From: Actinomycetes bacterium
GTDB lineage: Bacteria > Actinomycetota > Acidimicrobiia > Acidimicrobiales > RAAP-2
Reading direction: 5' to 3'
Assembly: GCA_021799915.1 (NCBI GenBank)
Contig: JAJYZN010000030.1
Span: 7,603 to 19,542, forward strand
DNA length: 11,940 nucleotides
The first letter of the stretch is position 1, and each line of letters opens with the position of its first letter. Of this stretch, positions 6,763 through 11,940 are shown one piece after another. The position numbers and the translations under genes are program-made. The notes below the pieces were generated by a model. That model ran no database searches. It saw nothing but the letters and a program-made list of their open reading frames with translations, and was not told the origin of the DNA.

Positions 6763-6893
6763 GCACCATCGTCGTCACGGGGTCGGCGTCGGGAATCGGC
6801 GCCGCCTGTGCCGCCAGACCAGGTGCGTGCTGGTCGACGGATGAGGCCCTGTCGACGGCTGGGAGGTGCCTGCCAGTCGACGGTCTAGGATGA
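6759..6893 (+). pseudogene. Relic of a short-chain dehydrogenase/reductase N-terminus
   Basis: A 45-codon frame overlapping the peroxiredoxin stop reads STIVVTGSASGIGAACAAR in its first 20 codons. This is the first beta-strand and TGxxxGIG nucleotide-binding turn of classical SDR enzymes. Similarity then collapses; later residues (DEALSTAGR) only faintly recall the DLSTPEGR region of 3-alpha-hydroxysteroid dehydrogenase-like SDRs. The frame stops at 6891-6893, just before the lipoprotein gene. Its first codon is CTG within CTGAGCACC, as if an ancestral ATGA overlap with the preceding stop had mutated. A full SDR is about 250 residues, so most of the gene is deleted. A perfect 6-bp inverted repeat (GACCAG/CTGGTC, 6817-6835) begins where the homology ends. 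Confidence 0.6.
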
Positions 6894-6907
6894 GCGCCGA
6901 GGAGGGG
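6886..6907 (+). promoter_or_regulatory. Putative -10 element and ribosome-binding site of the lipoprotein gene
   Basis: TAGGAT (6886-6891) fits TANNNT. GAGGAGGGG (6899-6907) is a strong Shine-Dalgarno six bases before the ATG at 6914. The implied leader is only about 15 bases. The ribosome-binding site decides the start at 6914 over ATG 6890. Confidence 0.5.
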
Positions 6908-6913
6908 TCTCGG

Positions 6914-7690
6914 ATGAAGGTGGACCAGATGGGAATGCATCGGACGCGATCGGGGCCGAAGCGGCCGGCATTGCTGGTGGCCGCCGTGGTGGGTGCCGGT
7001 GCCTTGGCTTTGGCCGGGTGTTCATCGTCGTCGACGACCTCTGCGGTGCCCCGGCCATCCAAGACGACGAAGGGCTCCACGGCCGCACCATCGAGCCGGC
7101 AGACGACGCCTTCCAAGTCCACCACGACGGCTCCGACGCCGACCACCTCCCCCCGGGCATCCAACCCGGCGCTGGCCGGCGACCTGCTCACCGTGTCGGA
7201 GCTCCCGGCGGGGTGGACCAGCACCGGAACCCATACCGAGAATTCGTCGAGCACCAACCTGCCGTCCACAGCCCCGAGCTGTCTCAAGACGGTCGAGGGC
7301 ATCCAGTCCAAGTACGTCTCTCTCGTCGCGACGTTCAAGGACTCGTCCTCCGGCCTCGAGCTCGAGGAGTCCTTGCTCCAGGCCGGGTCCGCCTCGTCGG
7401 CCGCCAGTGCCTACAAGCAATTCACGACCGCGCTCTCCGCCTGCGGTTCCAGTTCGACCCCGTCCAACGATGTGATCTCGGTCTCGCCGCTATCGGTCCC
7501 CACCGTCTCCCAGCCGAGCACCGCCTTCCACGTTGCGATCACCGCCAAGGACGGCGGGGCGATCTCTGACGCCGTCCTGGGCCCCAGAGGGTCACTCCTG
7601 TGGGTGGTGGCGTTGTCGGGCAGCTCTCAGCTCAGCATCACAACGCTGTCGACCATCACGAACGCCGCGCTGGCCAAGATCCCTTCCTGA
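6914..7690 (+). CDS. Secreted lipoprotein with Ser/Thr-rich linker
   Basis: The 258-residue protein starts with a basic segment, a hydrophobic helix (about 19-34) and the lipobox LAGC with C36 as the lipidated cysteine. It is therefore predicted to be anchored to the outer face of the membrane. A Ser/Thr/Pro-rich linker (37-84) leads to a globular domain of about 170 residues beginning LLTVSELPAGWTSTG. The domain has two cysteines (near PSCLKTV and SACGSSS) that could form a disulfide. The LP-x-GW opening and cysteine placement loosely recall PknH-type extracellular sensor domains of actinobacteria, but this is a weak resemblance and no function can be given. A short promoter and strong ribosome-binding site precede it, so it is likely monocistronic. 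It converges on dnaB, with tandem repeats right after its stop. Confidence 0.83.
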   Translation: MKVDQMGMHRTRSGPKRPALLVAAVVGAGALALAGCSSSSTTSAVPRPSKTTKGSTAAPSSRQTTPSKSTTTAPTPTTSPRASNPALAGDLLTVSELPAGWTSTGTHTENSSSTNLPSTAPSCLKTVEGIQSKYVSLVATFKDSSSGLELEESLLQAGSASSAASAYKQFTTALSACGSSSTPSNDVISVSPLSVPTVSQPSTAFHVAITAKDGGAISDAVLGPRGSLLWVVALSGSSQLSITTLSTITNAALAKIPS

Positions 7691-7695
7691 GCTCC

Positions 7696-7754
7696 GGCCG
7701 ACCGAACCCCGGCCGACCGAACCCCGGCCGACCGAACCCCGGCCGACCGATACC
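7696..7754 (+). repeat. Tandem repeat array D: 15-bp units after the lipoprotein stop
   Basis: The unit GGCCGACCGAACCCC is perfect at 7696-7710, 7711-7725 and 7726-7740, with a degenerate fourth copy at 7741-7754. It begins 6 bp after the lipoprotein stop. The 15-bp period leaves frames open as pentapeptide repeats (for example RPTEP), but no start, ribosome-binding site or conserved domain supports translation. Confidence 0.88.
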
Positions 7755-7762
7755 GGAATCGC

Positions 7763-7787
7763 GGAGCTACCGTTCCCCAGGAGCTCC
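7763..7787. terminator. Hairpin between convergent lipoprotein and dnaB genes
   Basis: GGAGCT (7763-7768) and AGCTCC (7782-7787) form a 6-bp perfect inverted repeat around a 13-base loop. It lies between two converging genes, where a bidirectional terminator would be expected. No T-run follows on either strand, so an intrinsic terminator is only a possibility. Confidence 0.25.
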
Positions 7788-7817
7788 CTGTCCCCGCCGC
7801 CGTAGGTCAGTGCGCGC

Positions 7818-9203
7818 TCAGATCGACGCGCGCATGTTGTCGAAGCGGGCGTACTGGTTCAAGAAGACGAGGTGGGCCGACCCGGTCGGCCCGTTGCGGT
7901 GCTTGGCCACGATGATCTCGGCGATCCCCCGGCGGTCGATCGGCGTGTCGGGGTCGTACTGCTCTTCTCGGTAGATGAACATGACCACGTCCGCATCCTG
8001 CTCGAGCGACCCTGACTCACGGAGGTCCGAGAGCATGGGGCGCTTGTCCTGGCGGGACTCGAGCCCGCGGGAAAGCTGCGACAGGGCTACCACCGGGCAG
8101 CCCAGCTCACGTGCGAGGATCTTGAGCCCGCGGCTGATCTCGGCCACCTCGACCTGGCGGTTCTCGGCCCGGGCGCGTCCGGACATGAGCTGGAGGTAGT
8201 CCACCACGACCAAGCCCAAGTCGCCTTCGCTCTTGCGAAGGCGGCGGGCCCGGGCGCGAATGTCCATGACCGTGAGGTTCGGGTTGTCGTCGATGAAGAT
8301 GGTGGACTCGCTCAAGCGGCTCACGGCGGTGCTGATCTTCGCCCAGTCCGAATCGAGCAGGTGGCCGGTACGCATGCGCTGGGCGTCGACCCGGGCTTCG
8401 GAGGACAGCATGCGCTGGGTCAGCTCCAGGTGCCCCATCTCGAGCGAGAACAGCAGCGCCGGACGTTGCAGGACGATGCCTACATGCGCCACCATGCCCA
8501 AGGCGAAGCTGGTCTTCCCCATGGCCGGCCGGGCACCGACGATGGTGAGGCTCGACGGCTGGAGGCCGGCCAGGATGTCGTCCACGTCGGCGTAGCCCGT
8601 GGCGATACCGGTGATCCGGCTGCCGTGCTGCCGCAGCTCCTCGATCCGGTCCAGACTGGGCCCGAGCAAGTTCCGAAGGGCCTCGATGGACTCGGTGGTC
8701 CGGCGCTGGGAGAGGTCGAACACTTTTCGCTCGGCCTCGTCGACCGCGGCCGTGACGTCCTCTGGCACCGAGTAGCCGATCTCGGAGATCTCGGCACCCA
8801 CTCCGACCAGCCGGCGAAGCAGCGCGTGCTCCTCGACGATCCTGGCGTAGTGGGCCGCGTTGGCCACCGACGGGGTGTTGGCCTGGAGCGAGACGAGCTG
8901 TGCGGGGTCCCCGATGGCCTCGAAGAGTGTCGCTCGGCGCAGCTCGTCGGCCACCGTCACCGCATCGATCGGCTCTCCTCGTTCGAACAACGAGACGATG
9001 GCGCCGAAGATGTGACCGTGGGCCGGCTTGTAGAAGTCGGTGGCCGAGCAGATCTCGATGGCGGCCGCCGTGGCATCGGCCGACAAGAGCATCGAGCCGA
9101 GGAGGGACTCCTCGGCTTCGAGGTTGCTCGGCGGCACCCGGGGTGCCGAGTCCCGGGCAGGGCGGAGCAGGCGCGGGGGAGGGTCGTCGAATGCTTGGAC
9201 CAT
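7818..9203 (-). CDS. dnaB: Replicative DNA helicase DnaB
   Basis: This 461-residue hexameric helicase unwinds DNA ahead of the replisome, using ATP. The N-terminal domain begins PPSNLEAEESLLGSMLL, the typical DnaB opening, followed by the linker and the RecA-like motor domain. In the motor domain are Walker A GARPAMGKTS (223-232), the LLFSLEM segment, Walker B VVVDYLQLM (332-340), SQLSRGLESR (375-384), LRESGSLEQDADVV and the arginine-finger region AKHRNGPTG. No intein interrupts the gene, unlike dnaB of several mycobacteria. The ATG at 9203 was chosen: the longer frame to TTG 9251 has no ribosome-binding site, adds a non-family N-terminus, and would overlap a promoter-like region. It is the last gene of the rpsF-ssb-rpsR-rplI-dnaB block, but the 272-bp gap before it suggests its own promoter. 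Confidence 0.96.
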   Translation of the reverse strand: MVQAFDDPPPRLLRPARDSAPRVPPSNLEAEESLLGSMLLSADATAAAIEICSATDFYKPAHGHIFGAIVSLFERGEPIDAVTVADELRRATLFEAIGDPAQLVSLQANTPSVANAAHYARIVEEHALLRRLVGVGAEISEIGYSVPEDVTAAVDEAERKVFDLSQRRTTESIEALRNLLGPSLDRIEELRQHGSRITGIATGYADVDDILAGLQPSSLTIVGARPAMGKTSFALGMVAHVGIVLQRPALLFSLEMGHLELTQRMLSSEARVDAQRMRTGHLLDSDWAKISTAVSRLSESTIFIDDNPNLTVMDIRARARRLRKSEGDLGLVVVDYLQLMSGRARAENRQVEVAEISRGLKILARELGCPVVALSQLSRGLESRQDKRPMLSDLRESGSLEQDADVVMFIYREEQYDPDTPIDRRGIAEIIVAKHRNGPTGSAHLVFLNQYARFDNMRASI

Positions 9204-9235
9204 GGCCTCGCTACCTTGCCGGAAGCCGCTTGGGG

Positions 9236-9270
9236 ATCGGTAGAGGAGCAAGTTGGGGATTTCCGGTCAA
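9236..9270 (-). promoter_or_regulatory. Possible dnaB promoter
   Basis: On the minus strand TTGACC (9265-9270) is close to the -35 consensus. About 17-22 bases downstream the sequence is only weakly -10-like (CTCTACCGA region). The position, 60 bp before the dnaB ATG and just downstream of DnaA-box-like repeats, is what makes it plausible. Confidence 0.25.
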
Positions 9271-9285
9271 CCGGGTCTCTCTCGC

Positions 9286-9331
9286 GGGGGACAAACGGTG
9301 GACAACACGGGAGAAAGGGTGGACAACACGG
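9286..9331 (-). promoter_or_regulatory. DnaA-box-like direct repeats upstream of dnaB
   Basis: The 14-mer GGTGGACAACACGG occurs at 9297-9310 and 9318-9331, exactly 21 bp apart. On the minus strand each contains TTGTCCACC, matching 8 of 9 bases of the actinobacterial DnaA box TTGTCCACA. A weaker TTGTCCCCC lies at 9286-9294, 11 bp from the first. Spacings of 11 and 21 bp place the boxes on one face of the helix. Confidence 0.5.
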
Positions 9332-9360
9332 CCACTGCTGGGGATTGGGAGGATCAAGCG

Positions 9361-9387
9361 ATCGGTCATCCCGTCATGGTGACCGAT
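9361..9387. promoter_or_regulatory. 8-bp perfect inverted repeat between rplI and dnaB
   Basis: ATCGGTCA (9361-9368) and TGACCGAT (9380-9387) are perfect inverted copies around 11 bases. It could be a dimeric-regulator site or an RNA stem in the rplI-dnaB intergenic transcript. No T-run follows on the minus strand, so it is not a standard terminator. Confidence 0.4.
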
Positions 9388-9435
9388 GGCTGTGACTACT
9401 CGACTGTCCTGATCGTCGACGGCTGCTGAACCCGA

Positions 9436-9463
9436 CGGGGGACCCATGCACAGGCGCCCCCCG
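9436..9463 (-). terminator. Possible terminator hairpin after rplI
   Basis: CGGGGG and CCCCCG (9436-9441 and 9458-9463) can pair as a 6-bp GC stem with a 16-base loop, 13 bases past the rplI stop. There is no U-tail. It could separate rplI from dnaB transcription, but the support is limited to position and symmetry. Confidence 0.25.
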
Positions 9464-9475
9464 ACAGGATGCGGA

Positions 9476-9922
9476 TCAGACGCCGACGACCTCGAGGACC
9501 ACAACGGTGGTCACGTCGGCGAAGAGCTTCACTGGGACCTCGAAAGTGCCCACGGCCTTGATCGGCTCCGGCAACTCGACGTGGTGACGGTTGATCGCGA
9601 TGCCCTTCTGGGTCAGTACTGCCTCCACGACATCGGCGGCGCTCACGGAACCGAAAAGACGCCCGGCCGCTCCGGCACGGGCTTCGACGCGCAGCACGGC
9701 TCCGGCCAGGGCTTGGGCTTGGCTCACTGCCGTCTCGCGGTCCCGTGCCTCACGCAGGTCACGGCTCCTGCGCATCGCCAATGCCTGTGCTTCGACGCCT
9801 CTGGTCGCGGCCATCGCCCGTCCCTGGGGGAAGAGGAAGTTCCGGGCGAACCCTCCGGCCACGTCCACGATGTCGCCCCTCCGCCCGAGGCCGTCCACGT
9901 CGCTGCGCAGCAGGACCCGCAT
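9476..9922 (-). CDS. rplI: 50S ribosomal protein bL9
   Basis: This 148-residue protein has the normal bL9 length. The N-terminal 23S-rRNA-binding domain is recognised by [20 protein letters not shown] followed by GFARNFLFPQGRA (24-36). A long charged connecting helix follows (about 40-75), then the C-terminal domain with LFGSVSAADVVEAV and KGIAINRHHVELPEPIKAVG. bL9 stabilises the L1 stalk region and helps keep the reading frame. The ATG overlaps the rpsR stop in a TGATG arrangement, and a GGAGGTGG ribosome-binding site lies in the end of rpsR, so the two are translationally coupled. Confidence 0.97.
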   Translation of the reverse strand: MRVLLRSDVDGLGRRGDIVDVAGGFARNFLFPQGRAMAATRGVEAQALAMRRSRDLREARDRETAVSQAQALAGAVLRVEARAGAAGRLFGSVSAADVVEAVLTQKGIAINRHHVELPEPIKAVGTFEVPVKLFADVTTVVVLEVVGV

Positions 9923-10524
9923 CAGGAGCCACCTCCGGGCAGCCGGCCGGCGTCAGTCTCGTTGCCGGCTGCGGTCGCTTCCGACGCGCCGCCGGCATCC
10001 CCGGATGCGCCGCTACCGCCTTGCGGAGCGGGCTCGACCGCGATCTCCACCTCGAGCTCGGAGTCCACGTCGAGCTCGAGGTCCGAGCCGAGCGCGGCGC
10101 CCGCTTCGGCTGTCGCGCCCGCGCCCTCTCCGGAAGGCATGAACGCATCGCGCTCCCTCCCGCCGGCACCCGGGCCGGTGGGACGGCCGGAGCGCTCGCC
10201 CCTCTCACCGCGGTCCTCGCGCCCGCCGCGCCCGCCGGGGCGCTCGGTCACCGTTCGCTGGGTGTAGGGGAGCAGGACGAGCTCGCGGGCGACTTTGATG
10301 GCCTGGGCGATCGCCCGCTGATGCTGGGCGCAGTTGCCGGTCACCCGGCGTGAGCGGATCTTGCCCCGGTCGCTCATGTACTTGCGGAGGGTCGGGATGT
10401 CCTTGTAGTCGACCCACTCCACGCCCTCACGGCACATGGCGCAGGGCTTCTTCTTCACGCGCCGTCCCATGTCCTTCGGGGCGCGCCGGGGCGTCGTAGT
10501 GCCGCGGTAGTTGTTCCTTGCCAT
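9922..10524 (-). CDS. rpsR: 30S ribosomal protein bS18 with a long C-terminal extension
   Basis: Residues 20-90 are a clear bS18 core: [49 protein letters not shown] and [11 protein letters not shown]28, C31, C65 and H68 are positioned as a zinc site, as in zinc-binding bS18 forms. The family normally ends near residue 75-95. Here a tail of about 105 residues follows: an Arg/Gly/Glu-rich part (95-126), an acidic stretch [20 protein letters not shown] (145-164) and a Gly/Ala/Ser-rich end. The tail is probably real, because the frame ends exactly in the TGATG overlap with rplI. The start at 10524 also overlaps the ssb stop as TGATG, with AGGAG upstream. In-frame sequence further upstream is antisense-free overlap with ssb in another phase and is not coding here. 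bS18 binds bS6 on the small-subunit platform. Confidence 0.95.
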   Translation of the reverse strand: MARNNYRGTTTPRRAPKDMGRRVKKKPCAMCREGVEWVDYKDIPTLRKYMSDRGKIRSRRVTGNCAQHQRAIAQAIKVARELVLLPYTQRTVTERPGGRGGREDRGERGERSGRPTGPGAGGRERDAFMPSGEGAGATAEAGAALGSDLELDVDSELEVEIAVEPAPQGGSGASGDAGGASEATAAGNETDAGRLPGGGS

Positions 10525-11000
10525 CAGAAAGGCTCCTCGTCGTACCCGTAGCCACCTGCACCCGCAGGCTCGTCGGTGCGCGCCGGCGCAGACCGGCCGG
10601 GGCCCGCACCCTCGCTGCGCGGACCGCCCGCCGGACCGCGGCGCTCGTTCTTCGTGATCTGGGCAGTCGCCCAGCGCAGCGACGGCCCGATCTCGTCGGC
10701 GACAACCTCGATTTTCGAGCGCCGGTCGCCGTCGGGCGTCTCCCAACTGCGTTGCTCCAATCGACCGCTCACCACGACGCGCGCGCCGCGGGTCAGGCTC
10801 TCGGTCACGTTCTCTGCCATCTCCCGCCAGCAGACCACGTCGAAGAAGCTGGTCTGCTCCTCCCACTCCTGGGTTTGGCGGTTCTGCCAGCGGCGGTTCA
10901 CCGCCAATCCGAAGGAGGCCGTGGGCTGACCGGTGTTGGTGAAGCGCAGCTCGGGATCCCTCGTGATGTTGCCGATCAGGGTGACGCTGTTGTCCGGCAT
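10524..11000 (-). CDS. ssb: Single-stranded DNA-binding protein
   Basis: This 158-residue protein coats single-stranded DNA in replication, recombination and repair. The OB fold runs from [20 protein letters not shown] to about residue 110, with conserved [29 protein letters not shown] and [14 protein letters not shown] Gly/Pro/Arg-rich disordered linker follows and the acidic tip is GYDEEPF, the variant of DDDIPF that docks partner proteins. The ATG at 11000 has a GAGAGGAA ribosome-binding site just upstream. It lies 42 bp behind rpsF and is coupled to rpsR by TGATG, forming one operon. Confidence 0.97.
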   Translation of the reverse strand: MPDNSVTLIGNITRDPELRFTNTGQPTASFGLAVNRRWQNRQTQEWEEQTSFFDVVCWREMAENVTESLTRGARVVVSGRLEQRSWETPDGDRRSKIEVVADEIGPSLRWATAQITKNERRGPAGGPRSEGAGPGRSAPARTDEPAGAGGYGYDEEPF

Positions 11001-11042
11001 GGTCGTTCCTCTCGTGCTCGTTCGTCGGGTCGGTCGTCCTGC

Positions 11043-11453
11043 TCAGTCCGGCGTACCCGGCGCGCTGCCCACGGCCTCGGCAGTGGGTGCCTTGGGCGCG
11101 GATCTGGCAGTGGATCTACCAGTGGATCTGGCAGCGGCGCGCCCGGTGGACGGTCGAGCGAGTGCTTCGTCGGGGATGCGGATCACCCGGTGGCGCAGGA
11201 CCTCGTCGGCGAGCGAGAGAAGGCGGTCGACCTCGCTGACGGTCTGCGGCTCCCCGCCGAACTCGACCAGCACGTAGTAGCCCTCACGGCGGTGGCGGAC
11301 CTCATAGGCGAAAGGCCGGCGGCCCCAGCGATCGACCGTCCCCGGCGCGCCGTCGTGTGCCTGGATGGACGCGAGAAGCCGGTCCACGACGGCCTGAATC
11401 GCCGGCGGCTCTGCACCGGTATCGAAGATCACCATGACTTCGTACTGCCGCAT
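11043..11453 (-). CDS. rpsF: 30S ribosomal protein bS6 with repeat-encoded C-terminal tail
   Basis: Residues 1-96 are a complete bS6: [13 protein letters not shown], the [22 protein letters not shown] core and [14 protein letters not shown]. bS6 pairs with bS18 on the platform of the 30S subunit. A basic, Ala/Ser/Thr-rich tail (97-136) extends beyond the usual end; it contains RSTG/RSTA repeats encoded by 12-bp tandem copies. The ATG at 11453 was chosen because the protein begins at the family start and a GGGAGGTGA ribosome-binding site lies about 9 bases upstream; the frame further upstream overlaps panB and has no similarity. It is the first gene of the ribosomal/replication operon. The 167 bp before it should hold its promoter, but I see no convincing -35/-10 pair. 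Confidence 0.95.
   Translation of the reverse strand: MRQYEVMVIFDTGAEPPAIQAVVDRLLASIQAHDGAPGTVDRWGRRPFAYEVRHRREGYYVLVEFGGEPQTVSEVDRLLSLADEVLRHRVIRIPDEALARPSTGRAAARSTGRSTARSAPKAPTAEAVGSAPGTPD
11101..11136 (-). repeat. Three 12-bp tandem repeats inside the bS6 tail
   Basis: GATCTGGCAGTG, GATCTACCAGTG and GATCTGGCAGCG follow one another at 11101-11112, 11113-11124 and 11125-11136 on the + strand. They encode repeated R-S-T-(G/A) peptides on the minus strand. The multiple-of-three period keeps the frame. Confidence 0.8.
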
Positions 11454-11620
11454 CGGCGGCTCACCTCCCTGTGGACCGGGCGGGGCGCCGCTCCGGGCCC
11501 CGGCGGTCGGGGCAGGGTATCGATCTCGGGCCCGGCTGCCGAGGCAGTCCGAACCGAGGAGCAATGCTAGCCGAGCCGGGGAAGGGGCGAGACATCGACC
11601 CCGGCACCAGGTGGGCAGCG

Positions 11621-11940
11621 CTACGAGCCGGCGTCGACGCGTACCGCTGCGCCCGGGAGCTCCGTGATCGCTCTGCCCAGCTCCTCGCTTCCGTGGTACG
11701 TCTCGGCGTCGGCGGGGAAGCGTCCGGTTCGCACGTCGGCGGCGAAGTCGGCAACTGCGCGCACCGCGGTGTCTCCCAGCTCGGCGTAGCGCCGGACGAA
11801 CTTGGGCAAGGGGCGCGCACCGAGCCCGAGTAGGTCGTGGAACACGAGGACCTGCCCATCGCATGCCGGTCCGGCACCGATCCCGATGGTGGGCACGTCG
11901 ACGGCCTCGGTCACGGCGGCGGCCACCACGTCGGGCACGC
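11621..11940 (-). CDS. panB: 3-methyl-2-oxobutanoate hydroxymethyltransferase, C-terminal part (cut by window end)
   Basis: About 106 residues of the C-terminal half are present; the frame is open to the window edge, so the GTG at 11938 is internal. PanB uses methylene-tetrahydrofolate to make ketopantoate in pantothenate (coenzyme A) synthesis. The diagnostic stretch is [20 protein letters not shown], followed by FHDLLGLG, then [11 protein letters not shown] and a C-terminal region ending about 55 residues later. The glutamate/aspartate catalytic residues lie upstream, outside the window. It precedes rpsF on the same strand by 167 bp. A short inverted repeat (CTGCC/GGCAG, 11536-11547) in that gap could help end its transcript, but the support is weak. 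Confidence 0.9.
   Translation of the reverse strand, partial: VPDVVAAAVTEAVDVPTIGIGAGPACDGQVLVFHDLLGLGARPLPKFVRRYAELGDTAVRAVADFAADVRTGRFPADAETYHGSEELGRAITELPGAAVRVDAGS

Noticed and set aside
7818..9203. Intein in dnaB
   Set aside because: The Walker A and downstream motifs run uninterrupted and the length is normal for an intein-free helicase.
8361..9395. A 344-codon open frame antisense to dnaB
   Set aside because: dnaB has complete helicase motifs; the antisense frame is His/Gly/Asp-rich shadow sequence without any family pattern.
9252..9475. The rplI-dnaB gap as a replication origin
   Set aside because: Only two good DnaA-like boxes, no AT-rich unwinding region, and no dnaA or dnaN adjacent; a regulatory role is more economical.
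10518..11570. A 350-codon open frame antisense to ssb and rpsF
   Set aside because: It crosses two certain genes and an intergenic region and has no domain similarity; it is explained by high GC content.
11559..11592. TAGCAT (minus strand, 11564-11569) as the rpsF operon promoter
   Set aside because: No acceptable -35 hexamer is found at 16-19 bp spacing, so the match is not distinguishable from chance.

Overview
The window is a GC-rich chromosomal segment with the look of an actinobacterium. Supporting signs are the ribosomal/replication block rpsF-ssb-rpsR-rplI-dnaB, RegX/PhoB-type response regulator, mycobacteria-like N-acyl-D-amino-acid deacylase and PPOX-class proteins, frequent GTG starts, and apparently leaderless TANNNT promoters. 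A deep-branching group such as Acidimicrobiia is possible, but I cannot assign a genus from sequence alone. No plasmid, phage, IS element, tRNA, rRNA or CRISPR array is visible.

Layout. Positions 1-2808 (+ strand) hold the 3' part of an EamA/DMT-type permease, an acetyl-CoA hydrolase/CoA-transferase-family enzyme starting 1 nt after the permease stop, and a small DoxX-like membrane protein behind a repeat-filled gap. Positions 2811-5143 (- strand) hold an N-acyl-D-amino-acid deacylase-like amidohydrolase, with a 21-bp palindrome in its promoter region, and a PPOX-class flavin/deazaflavin-binding protein. A two-part array of 14-bp repeats follows. Positions 5474-7690 (+ strand) hold an orphan OmpR/PhoB-type response regulator, a PrxQ/BCP-type peroxiredoxin, a short relic of a short-chain dehydrogenase gene, and a secreted lipoprotein. 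Positions 7818-11940 (- strand) hold, in transcription order, panB (cut by the window edge), rpsF, ssb, rpsR, rplI and dnaB.

How the genes work together. The right third is the standard translation/replication cluster: bS6, SSB, bS18, bL9 and the replicative helicase. ssb/rpsR and rpsR/rplI are coupled by TGATG overlaps. dnaB is set apart by about 270 bp that carries DnaA-box-like repeats and inverted repeats, suggesting separate control. The left two thirds are assorted metabolic and stress genes, mostly expressed as single units.

Most unusual features. (1) Four different short GC-rich tandem-repeat arrays sit at gene borders; one has strong G-quadruplex potential in the leader of the PPOX gene. 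(2) bS18 carries a roughly 105-residue low-complexity acidic tail, and bS6 a repeat-encoded tail. (3) A decayed SDR start is fused to the peroxiredoxin stop. (4) The deacylase appears to lack the two histidines of the family's catalytic zinc site. I found no convincing new multi-gene system; these are local curiosities.
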